From Bacillota bacterium (GTDB lineage Bacteria > Bacillota > Bacilli > Bacillales_B > DSM-18226), in assembly GCA_021821235.1 (NCBI GenBank), contig JAKACS010000278.1:1-5385 (forward strand): a DNA stretch of 5,385 bases, given 5' to 3'. Under the pieces are notes generated by a model, which did not search any database, was not told where the DNA came from, and saw only the letters and a program-made list of their open reading frames with translations. Numbering within the stretch: the stretch's first letter is position 1; every line of letters begins with the position of its first letter. This document shows, piece after piece, positions 1 through 5,385 of the stretch. Made by a program: the position numbers and the translations under genes.

Positions 1-5
1 ATGTT

Positions 6-851
6 ATGCGATCGATTGCTTATGAAACGATTGTTGATAAAGTTGCCGACATGTGTCAAGCGGCGAATTTTGAGTTGGGCCAGGATGTGATGGAAGCTTT
101 TCGGACTGCCTTGAAAAACGAAGCATCTGAAACAGGAAAAGACATTTTGGAAAAGCTGCTGGCAAATGCGGACATTGCCCGATCAGAGCGGGTACCAATG
201 TGCCAGGATACTGGAGTATCTGTTTTTATCGCTGAGCTTGGTCAGGATTGCTACATTGCAGGCGGAAGCATTTATGACGCAATCAATCAGGGAGTAAAAA
301 AAGGCTATGAAGAAGGGTACTTAAGACATTCAATTGTAGACCATCCCATCACGAGAGAAAAGAGTAAAGGTTACAACAGTCCTTCGATTATTCATATTGA
401 GCTTGTACCAGGAGATGAATTGGTCATCCATATGTCTGCAAAAGGCGGGGGAAGTGAAAATATGAGTTCGTTAAAAATGTTAAAGCCTGCAGATGGTGTG
501 GAAGGGATTAAAGAATTCATTCTTAATACGGTTGCACAAGCTGGGCCGAATGCCTGCCCGCCATTAGTGGTCGGAGTTGGGATTGGCGGGAATTTTGAGC
601 GGTGTGCCTATTTAGCGAAAAAATCTTTGTTTCGCCCAATCGGTAAAAGAAGCAAACGCCCGGAAATAGCTGAACTGGAAACGGAATTAATGGAAAAGAT
701 CAATCAGCTTGGCATCGGCCCTCAGGGGATGGGAGGCCGCACCACTGCCCTTGACGTAAAAATCGAGATCGAACCATGTCATATTGCGGCTTTGCCGGTT
801 GCTGTTAATTTGAATTGCCATGCAAGCAGACATAAGGAGATCCGACTATAG
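6..851 (+). CDS. Class I fumarase-type hydratase, alpha subunit (N-terminal, [4Fe-4S])
   Basis: This is the iron-sulfur subunit of a two-subunit class I fumarase/tartrate dehydratase-family hydro-lyase, expected to hydrate fumarate or a close relative to a 2-hydroxy acid in the cytoplasm. Seen in the 281-aa product: three cysteines in the family's cluster-binding contexts, C66 in VPMCQDTG, C184 in GPNACPPLVVGVGIGG and C271 in NLNCHASRH. Also present are KGGGSEN at 146-152, KKSLFRPIG near 205-213 and GIGPQGMGGRTTALD at 236-250. These read as fumarase rather than tartrate dehydratase: TtdA has a different sequence around its last cysteine. Length matches free-standing alpha subunits, whereas E. 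coli FumA is a single fused chain. The ATG at 6 fits the usual family N-terminus, but its ribosome binding site lies outside the window, so a slightly earlier start cannot be excluded. The beta subunit follows after 13 bases. The exact substrate (fumarate, mesaconate or another enoate) is inference. Confidence 0.93.
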   Translation: MRSIAYETIVDKVADMCQAANFELGQDVMEAFRTALKNEASETGKDILEKLLANADIARSERVPMCQDTGVSVFIAELGQDCYIAGGSIYDAINQGVKKGYEEGYLRHSIVDHPITREKSKGYNSPSIIHIELVPGDELVIHMSAKGGGSENMSSLKMLKPADGVEGIKEFILNTVAQAGPNACPPLVVGVGIGGNFERCAYLAKKSLFRPIGKRSKRPEIAELETELMEKINQLGIGPQGMGGRTTALDVKIEIEPCHIAALPVAVNLNCHASRHKEIRL

Positions 852-857
852 GAGGTG
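850..857 (+). promoter_or_regulatory. Shine-Dalgarno site of the beta subunit, overlapping the alpha stop
   Basis: AGGAGGTG is a near-perfect match to the 16S rRNA 3' end. It sits 7 bases before the TTG at 865 and fixes that codon as the start. Its first two bases are the last two of the alpha stop codon TAG (849-851), so ribosomes finishing alpha end on the beta entry site. That suggests translational coupling and equal amounts of the two subunits. Confidence 0.9.
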
Positions 858-864
858 AAAAAAA

Positions 865-1431
865 TTGTCAGCTATCGATATTACAACCCCTCTCTCAAAT
901 CGTGCCATTTTTGAATTAAAAGCAGGCGATCGCGTTTTACTAAGTGGTACCATTTTCACGGCACGTGATGCTGCCCATAAAAGGATGGTAGATTCACTGC
1001 AAAAAGGGGGTGAATTGCCGTTCAATATTGCAGGTCAAACCATTTATTATGTCGGACCGACTCCAGCAAAACCAGGCAGTATCATCGGCTCTGCTGGACC
1101 GACGACAAGCAGGCGAATGGATAAATTTACACCTGCTTTATTGGATCTCGGGCTAAAAGGAATGATTGGAAAAGGCTATCGCAGTACCGAAGTCATTGAA
1201 TCGATGAAAAAAAACAAAGCGGTTTATTTTGCGGCCATTGGCGGTTCGGGGGCTTTGATTGCCAAAACGATTAAGTCATTGGAGGTTATTGCCTATGAGG
1301 ATCTTGGTCCCGAAGCAATCTATAAACTTTCGATAAAGGATTTTCCTGCTGTTGTGATTGTCGATCAAGAAGGGAATGATTGGTACAAGATTGGCAAGGA
1401 ACAATTTCTCGAACAAACGAAAAAATGGTAA
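865..1431 (+). CDS. Class I fumarase-type hydratase, beta subunit (C-terminal)
   Basis: This is the second subunit of the class I hydratase. In this family the beta part forms the swivelling domain that closes the active site over the cluster and substrate. Seen in the 188-aa product: GTIFTARDAAHKR at 28-40, YYVGPTPAKPGSIIGSAGPT at 61-80 followed by TSRRMD, GMIGKG at 99-104, AAIGGSGALIAKTIK at 123-137, and YEDLGPEAIYKL near 144-155. It ends with the family's DFPAVVIVDQEGND block at 159-172. The length is normal for the stand-alone beta subunit. The start is a TTG, chosen because a strong AGGAGGTG lies 7 bases upstream and the first ATG in frame would remove conserved sequence. It begins 13 bases after alpha, and the pair is surely one functional unit. 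Which unsaturated dicarboxylate it prefers cannot be read from the sequence. Confidence 0.93.
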   Translation: MSAIDITTPLSNRAIFELKAGDRVLLSGTIFTARDAAHKRMVDSLQKGGELPFNIAGQTIYYVGPTPAKPGSIIGSAGPTTSRRMDKFTPALLDLGLKGMIGKGYRSTEVIESMKKNKAVYFAAIGGSGALIAKTIKSLEVIAYEDLGPEAIYKLSIKDFPAVVIVDQEGNDWYKIGKEQFLEQTKKW

Positions 1432-1579
1432 AAATCATCGGCCATATTTCACAGGTGAAGATTAGAGTTCTGTTTTTTGAATAGGGATAAAAACAATAAA
1501 ACGACATTTTGGATACAATATCCCGAAGAGGACAAATAAATGCTTCAAATTCATAATAGCTGAAAGGGGATGAAGGTAA

Positions 1580-2380
1580 ATGGTGACCAAAAGATATGAA
1601 ACAATCAAAACAGTATGGGCAGATCAATATGAAGGAGTCGCACTGATCACCCTAAACCGCCCAGAAGTATTAAATGCGTTGAATACAAAGATGGCATTAG
1701 AGCTTCTCGAGGTTTTTCGGGAATTAAAATATGACGAGTCTGTACGTGTTTTGATTCTTACTGGTTCAGGAACAAAGAGTTTTTGCGTTGGAGCTGACTT
1801 AAAAGAACGGAATGGTATGTCACAAGAGGATTGGAAAAGACAGCATGACTATTTTGAAGAAGTAACCGAACACATACGCGAGTTTCCTTACCCGGTTATT
1901 GCAGCAATGAATGGCTATGCAATGGGCGGTGGGCTTGAAATTGCATTAAGCTGCGATATTCGAACGGCTGCAACCAGTACAAAAATGGGATTGCCGGAAG
2001 CCAAACTAGGCCTTATACCTGGAATTGGCGGTACGCAACTTCTTTCTCGTTTAGTTCCAATTGGCCTTGCGAAAGAATTACTGTATACAGGCAAAACGAT
2101 TACTGCTGATGAAGGAAAACAATGGGGATTGGTAAACCATATTTGCAAGAGTGAAACATTACTAGAAGAAACGATGAACCTAGCCGGAACGATTGTGAAA
2201 AACGCACCGCTTTCGTTGAAAGCATTAAAGAAGGCGGTGAATAAAGGATCCGAGACAGATTTAGAGACCGGAATCGCCCTTGAACTAGAAGCTTATTATA
2301 AATGTGCAAATTCGGAAGACCGCTTGGAAGGAATCTCAGCTTTTAACGAAAAACGTGCGCCTAAGTGGATCGGGAAATAG
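1580..2380 (+). CDS. Enoyl-CoA hydratase/isomerase family protein (crotonase)
   Basis: This cytoplasmic crotonase-fold enzyme is predicted to add water across the double bond of a 2-enoyl-CoA. Seen in the 266-aa product: LNRPEVLNALN at 25-35; the first oxyanion-hole segment FCVGADLKE at 68-76, with A72 aligning to Ala98 of rat enoyl-CoA hydratase; and NGYAMGGGLEIALSCD at 111-126. The second oxyanion glycine is G117. Both catalytic glutamates are kept: E120 (rat Glu144) and E140 in GLPEAKLG (rat Glu164), with the same 20-residue spacing. This supports real hydratase activity rather than a pure isomerase. The C-terminus has the common EDRLEGISAFNEKRAPKW pattern. The ATG at 1580 is preceded by AGGGGA at 1565-1570; a GTG follows immediately at 1583. 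The gap to the dehydrogenase downstream is 28 bases, so the two are probably co-transcribed. The family alone does not give the acyl group; CaiD-like and short-chain hydratases look alike here. Confidence 0.9.
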   Translation: MVTKRYETIKTVWADQYEGVALITLNRPEVLNALNTKMALELLEVFRELKYDESVRVLILTGSGTKSFCVGADLKERNGMSQEDWKRQHDYFEEVTEHIREFPYPVIAAMNGYAMGGGLEIALSCDIRTAATSTKMGLPEAKLGLIPGIGGTQLLSRLVPIGLAKELLYTGKTITADEGKQWGLVNHICKSETLLEETMNLAGTIVKNAPLSLKALKKAVNKGSETDLETGIALELEAYYKCANSEDRLEGISAFNEKRAPKWIGK

Positions 2381-2408
2381 AAGTCTGATCAATTTGGAGG
2401 TATGAAAA

Positions 2409-3578
2409 ATGTCCAATACAAACATGCAGGAATCTGCTGAAAACGAAATGATCCGAAAAAGCATACAGGCTTTGTGTAACCGCTTCCCTGAAGAATATTG
2501 GCGGGATCTTGATGAGAGGAGTGCTTATCCTACCAGCTTTGTTCAAGCGTTAACGGATGAAGGATGGCTGTCTGTCTTGATCCCTGAAAAATATGGCGGA
2601 GCAGGTCTGGGAATGAAAGAAGCGGGGATTATATTAGAAGAAATCAATCGAACCGGTGGCAACGCGGGAGCTTGCCATGCCCAAATGTACACAATGGGGG
2701 CACTGCTCCGTCATGGGAATGAAGACCAGAAGCAAAGGTATCTCCCGAAAATCGCTTGTGGTGAATTGCGGTTACAAGCTTTTGGCATCACAGAACCAAC
2801 AGCCGGAAGTGATACGACAAGTATCCAAACATTTGCTGAGAGAAAAGGGGATAAATATGTGGTTAGCGGTCAGAAAATTTGGACTTCTCGTGCCGAACAT
2901 TCCGATTTAATGTTGCTGTTGGCCCGAACTACTCCAAAAGATCAAGTAAAGAAAAAGACGGACGGTTTGAGCCTGTTTATTCTTGATATGAAGGAACAAG
3001 CAGATAAAATAGATATTCGCCCGATTGATACGATGATAAATCATGCAACAACAGAAGTATTTTTTGAAGGGGCAGAAATTCCTGTTGAAAATTTAATCGG
3101 TGAGGAAGGAAAGGGCTTCCGTTACGTTTTAGCAGGAATGAACGCTGAACGAATTCTAATTGCTTCGGAATCAGTCGGAGATGGAATGTATTTCGTTGAC
3201 AAATCCGTCCAGTACGCTAATGAACGTGTTGTGTTTGGCCGGCCGATCGGGCAGAATCAAGGGGTTCAATTTCCAATTTCCAAGGCCTACATGGACATCC
3301 AAGCAGCTAAACTAACGCGAGACAAAGCAGCACAACTATTTGATGGTGATGCTGAGTGCGGAGCAGAAGCCAATATGGCGAAATACCTTGCATCAGAGGC
3401 TACATGGCGAGCAGCCAATGCAGCAATGGATGCATACGGAGGTTATGGGTTTGCAAAAGAATACAATATCGAAAGAAAGTTTAGGGAGGCGAGGCTTTTT
3501 ATTGTTGCGCCAATCACAAACAATTTAGTTGTGAGCTATGTTGGGCAGCATGTCTTAGGCTTACCTCGCTCTTTTTAA
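2409..3578 (+). CDS. Acyl-CoA dehydrogenase family flavoprotein
   Basis: This FAD-dependent enzyme is predicted to oxidise an acyl-CoA to the 2-enoyl-CoA, passing electrons to ETF; a reductive role as in CaiA is also possible. Seen in the 389-aa product: an N-terminal helical domain; signature 1, GITEPTAGSDTTS, at 126-138; IWTSRAEHSDLMLLLAR near 157-173; an FAD-contact segment RVVFGRPIGQNQGVQF at 273-288; and signature 2, starting DAYGGYGF at 341 and running to E360. The usual catalytic Glu of the medium-chain type (YEGT after signature 2) is absent; P368 aligns there in VAPIT. Instead E247 in NAERIL aligns with the alternative base of isovaleryl- and long-chain acyl-CoA dehydrogenases. The C-terminus ends VLGLPRSF, typical of one bacterial subgroup. 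GGAGG at 2396-2400 lies 8 bases before the ATG; another ATG at 2402 is out of frame and too close. It ends with tandem TAA stops. The substrate is unknown. Confidence 0.92.
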   Translation: MSNTNMQESAENEMIRKSIQALCNRFPEEYWRDLDERSAYPTSFVQALTDEGWLSVLIPEKYGGAGLGMKEAGIILEEINRTGGNAGACHAQMYTMGALLRHGNEDQKQRYLPKIACGELRLQAFGITEPTAGSDTTSIQTFAERKGDKYVVSGQKIWTSRAEHSDLMLLLARTTPKDQVKKKTDGLSLFILDMKEQADKIDIRPIDTMINHATTEVFFEGAEIPVENLIGEEGKGFRYVLAGMNAERILIASESVGDGMYFVDKSVQYANERVVFGRPIGQNQGVQFPISKAYMDIQAAKLTRDKAAQLFDGDAECGAEANMAKYLASEATWRAANAAMDAYGGYGFAKEYNIERKFREARLFIVAPITNNLVVSYVGQHVLGLPRSF

Positions 3579-3594
3579 TAAATTCAACTGCAGA

Positions 3595-3612
3595 AACTTT
3601 TTTAAAAAAGTT
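3595..3612. repeat. 18-bp perfect A/T-rich palindrome between dehydrogenase and CoA-transferase genes
   Basis: AACTTTTTTAAAAAAGTT is self-complementary over all 18 bases and is followed by CTTTTT. It lies 12 bases before the CoA-transferase Shine-Dalgarno. As RNA it would make a weak, nearly all A-U hairpin, so strong termination is unlikely. It could be a protein-binding operator, a weak attenuator or chance in A/T-rich spacer. Confidence 0.45.
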
Positions 3613-3623
3613 CTTTTTACGTT

Positions 3624-3629
3624 AGGGGG
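3624..3629 (+). promoter_or_regulatory. Ribosome binding site of the CoA-transferase; points to the second ATG
   Basis: AGGGGG lies 4 bases before the ATG at 3634 but 7 bases before the adjacent in-frame ATG at 3637. The spacing favours 3637, giving a product one residue shorter that starts MEGPLSG. Confidence 0.65.
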
Positions 3630-3633
3630 TTTC

Positions 3634-4854
3634 ATGATGGAAGGACCGTTAAGCGGGATAACAGTCGTTGATTTAACTACCAATATATCAGGGCCAAGTT
3701 TGACAATGATACTAGGAGACCTTGGAGCAGAAATTATTAAAATTGAAAGACCGGATATTGGCGATGACTCCAGGGAAATGGGTCCTTTTTGGGAAGGGGA
3801 AGGAGTCTACTTTCTTCATATTAATCGAAACAAGCACTCAATTGTTGTTGATTTAAAACAGGAAGATGGGCGCCAAATTGTCTATGAAATTGTGAAACAT
3901 GCTGATATTTTTGTAGAAAATTTCCGCTTTAAAAAAGCCGAGAAAATGGGCTTTGGTTTTGAAAAATTAAAACAAATCAATCCCTTTCTTATTTACTGTT
4001 CATTGTCTGCCTACGGTCAAGACGGTCCATTACGCGAGAGGCCGGGTTATGATGCAATCTGTCAAGCGGATACTGGCATCATGGGGATTAACGGAACGGA
4101 GGGGGCAGAAATCGCCCGCGTTCCTGTTTCGATTTTAGACCAGGGAAGTGCGATGTGGGGTGCAATCGGTGTCATTTCTGCTTTATATCATCGAGAAAGA
4201 ACAGGGGAAGGGCAGTTGGTAACCACTTCTTTATATGAAACGGGTGTTTTCTGGTCAAGTTATCATTTGCTATCATGGCTTGCTACAGGTAAGGAACCGC
4301 AAAAAAATGGAGCGAGCCATACAGCATTTGCCCCGTATGGAGCATTTCATGCCTGCGATGCTGCAATCTTGATAGGAATATCAAACAATTCCTTATTTGC
4401 AAAATTATGTACAGTACTGGGTAAACCTGAGTGGGCAAGTGATCCTCAATTTAGTACAAATACGAAGCGGTTAGAGAATCAGCAACAATTATCCATTGCT
4501 ATTAATAGAATTCTTACGACGAATCGGGCGGATGAATGGGTGCGCCTTTTGGTTGATGCGGGTGTTCCATGTTCAAAAGTGAAAAAAATTTCTGAAGTTG
4601 TGGAAGATGAGCAAACGAAAGCCATCGGTATGTGGGCGAAAATAAGTGATTCTCATATTAAAGATTTAAAACTACCAAGATTACCTTTTGAATTGAGCCA
4701 TTCACCCTTAGCCATCAAACAGCCACCGCCAAAACTCGGAGAAAATTCCAAAGAAATCTTATTGAAATTTGGATATTTGGAAGAACAGATTGAACAGTTA
4801 GCTGCGATTGGAACGATCCAATGTGAAAGCACTGGTGTGAAGACCCATAAATGA
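3634..4854 (+). CDS. Class III (CaiB/BaiF family) CoA-transferase
   Basis: Family III CoA-transferases move CoA from a donor such as succinyl-CoA to a free acid through a mixed anhydride on an aspartate. They act in the cytoplasm as interlocked dimers. Seen in the 406-aa product: the N-terminal block GPLSGITVVDLTTNISGP at 4-21; LGDLGAEIIKIERP at 27-40; NRNKHSIVVDLK near 64-75; CSLSAYGQDGPLRERPGYD at 122-140; and SILDQGSAMWGAIG at 166-179. In the last of these D169 aligns with the catalytic aspartate of formyl-CoA transferase and CaiB. RERTGEGQ at 187-194 and the C-terminal PPKLGENSKEILLKFGY pattern are also typical. Length is normal. It follows the dehydrogenase by 55 bases and is the last gene before a strong terminator. 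It probably provides the activation step for the acid that the dehydrogenase and hydratase then process, since no acyl-CoA synthetase is visible. The acid cannot be named from sequence; dicarboxylates such as succinate, citramalate, methylsuccinate or glutarate are plausible by family precedent. Confidence 0.92.
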   Translation: MMEGPLSGITVVDLTTNISGPSLTMILGDLGAEIIKIERPDIGDDSREMGPFWEGEGVYFLHINRNKHSIVVDLKQEDGRQIVYEIVKHADIFVENFRFKKAEKMGFGFEKLKQINPFLIYCSLSAYGQDGPLRERPGYDAICQADTGIMGINGTEGAEIARVPVSILDQGSAMWGAIGVISALYHRERTGEGQLVTTSLYETGVFWSSYHLLSWLATGKEPQKNGASHTAFAPYGAFHACDAAILIGISNNSLFAKLCTVLGKPEWASDPQFSTNTKRLENQQQLSIAINRILTTNRADEWVRLLVDAGVPCSKVKKISEVVEDEQTKAIGMWAKISDSHIKDLKLPRLPFELSHSPLAIKQPPPKLGENSKEILLKFGYLEEQIEQLAAIGTIQCESTGVKTHK

Positions 4855-4930
4855 TATATAGAATATCTGAAATAGACTAACGGGTACAGGTTTCGTATGT
4901 ACCGCATCCTGTCCTTGGGTTTTAAACAGT

Positions 4931-4962
4931 AAAAAGGCGGTTATTCTATAAACCGCCTTTTT
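4931..4962. terminator. Strong bidirectional Rho-independent terminator
   Basis: A perfect 12-bp inverted repeat, AAAAAGGCGGTT (4931-4942) and AACCGCCTTTTT (4951-4962), encloses an 8-base loop. The G/C core is GGCGG/CCGCC. The T-run serves the + strand operon ending at 4854; the A-run becomes a U-run for the - strand remnant whose stop is at 4975-4977. Its position between convergent transcription units fits two-way termination. Confidence 0.93.
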
Positions 4963-4974
4963 GGTCAATTTCAA

Positions 4975-5169
4975 TTATATGGCCATTTCATGATCTGATT
5001 GGGGTCTGGCAGAAACCGTATTTAAATAAAAATAGAACACGACGCCGTTTTCCGTATTTTGAACCCCATGTTCAGCTTGGTGTAATTTTAAAATATTATT
5101 GGAAATTGCTAATCCTAATCCAGTCCCACCTTGTGCTCGTTTGCGTGATGGGTCACTTCGATAAAATTC
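4975..5169 (-). pseudogene. C-terminal fragment of a sensor histidine kinase (HATPase end)
   Basis: Read on the - strand from 5169 to the TAA at 4977-4975, the sequence gives about 64 residues starting [13 protein letters not shown]. These run into [10 protein letters not shown] (5130-5101), the G2 ATP-lid box of histidine kinase ATPase domains. The tail continues ILKLH, then NTENGVVFYFYL, and ends SDHEMAI. This is the normal last piece of a membrane sensor kinase, with the usual FYRSDPSR lead-in. The transmembrane, HAMP, H-box, N-box and G1 parts are absent. A TAG closes this frame a short way upstream, and the bases there instead match a response regulator receiver in another frame. It has no plausible start of its own, so it cannot make a kinase. 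It most likely derives from the partner of the adjacent regulator through deletion. Confidence 0.85.
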
Positions 5170-5385
5170 GCTCTTGCCAATAGGATTGGCGGACTATAGG
5201 GTTTGGTTACATAATCATCCGCCCCCAATTCAAACCCTAGCAATGTGTCATCTTCATCCGTCCGAGCTGTCAAAATAATGATTGGACAATTGGATTTTTC
5301 CCGTATCCGTCTGCAGACAGACCATCCATCCACCCCAGGAATCATTATGTGGTCTGCTCTTTAGTTACCAGGTCAGGAGGCGGGT
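5170..5385 (-). pseudogene. Broken OmpR-type response regulator, receiver-domain fragment
   Basis: On the - strand, 5345 to about 5170 encodes [18 protein letters not shown], then [32 protein letters not shown] and ILLARA. This is the middle and end of a receiver domain, with the conserved Thr of LTAR and Lys of TKPYSP. Upstream, PDLV (5377-5366) is the family's usual lead into the phosphoacceptor strand. However, it is in a different frame and is separated from the MIPG codons by 20 bases where about 12 would be expected. The MIPG frame also has a TAA just before it at 5363-5361. The phosphoacceptor Asp segment is therefore lost or scrambled. The reading frame runs on for about 18 codons past ARA into out-of-frame kinase sequence, ending before 5115, and the winged-helix DNA-binding domain is missing. 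The window ends before the expected N-terminus. Confidence 0.85.

Noticed and set aside
1448..1459. Small inverted repeat TTCAC-AG-GTGAA followed further on by a T-run, as a terminator after the beta subunit
   Set aside because: The stem is only 4-5 bp with almost no loop, and the T-run begins about 14 bases later; this is not a credible Rho-independent terminator.
1286..1627. 113-aa open frame on the - strand
   Set aside because: It overlaps the conserved end of the hydratase beta gene and the start of the crotonase gene, and its translation shows no recognisable domain; it is a shadow frame.
1580..4854. Naming the trio caiD, caiA and caiB
   Set aside because: Family membership matches but the dehydrogenase belongs to a different branch and no CaiC, CaiT or CaiE is visible, so the gene symbols would overstate the evidence.
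4883..4903. GGTAC/GTACC hairpin after the CoA-transferase stop
   Set aside because: A 5-bp stem with an 11-base loop and no T-run; the strong terminator just downstream explains the end of the operon.
4653..4907. 84-aa open frame on the - strand over the CoA-transferase end
   Set aside because: It is antisense to conserved C-terminal coding sequence of the transferase and resembles no known protein.
5115..5345. A stand-alone 76-aa response regulator
   Set aside because: Its start is an internal methionine of the receiver domain, the phosphoacceptor strand is missing, and its last ~18 residues are histidine-kinase DNA read in the wrong frame. It is better described as a pseudogene.

Overview
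The window looks like chromosomal DNA from a Bacillaceae-type Firmicute. This rests on moderate-to-low G+C, strong AGGAGG-like ribosome binding sites, a TTG start, Gram-positive-style protein sequences and a Bacillus-like two-component remnant at the right end. The genus cannot be fixed from the sequence alone. Five intact genes run left to right on the + strand and are followed by a strong two-way terminator. A decayed two-component system lies beyond it on the - strand.

Region 1 (6-1431) encodes the alpha and beta subunits of a split, oxygen-sensitive [4Fe-4S] class I fumarase-type hydratase. The beta Shine-Dalgarno overlaps the alpha stop codon, so the two are probably made in a coupled way. 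After a 148-base gap without a convincing terminator, region 2 (1580-4854) encodes an enoyl-CoA hydratase/isomerase-family protein, an acyl-CoA dehydrogenase and a class III (CaiB/BaiF) CoA-transferase. The gaps between them are only 28 and 55 bases, so they are probably one transcript.

Together the genes suggest catabolism of a small carboxylic or dicarboxylic acid. The CoA-transferase would load CoA onto the acid, the dehydrogenase would make an alpha,beta-unsaturated acyl-CoA, and the hydratase would add water. The fumarase-type enzyme would hydrate a free unsaturated dicarboxylate (fumarate, or a relative such as mesaconate) to a 2-hydroxy acid. The trio of enzyme families matches CaiD/CaiA/CaiB of carnitine metabolism, but the acyl-CoA dehydrogenase belongs to another branch, and a C4/C5 dicarboxylate route is a better working guess. 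No transporter, regulator or lyase is visible to settle the substrate.

Region 3 (4931-4962) is a perfect 12-bp hairpin terminator with A- and T-tracts, usable in both directions. Region 4 (4975-5385, - strand) is a scar. An OmpR-type receiver domain, already frameshifted near its phosphoacceptor site, runs directly into the last ~65 codons of a sensor histidine kinase. A deletion seems to have removed the regulator's DNA-binding domain and most of the kinase.
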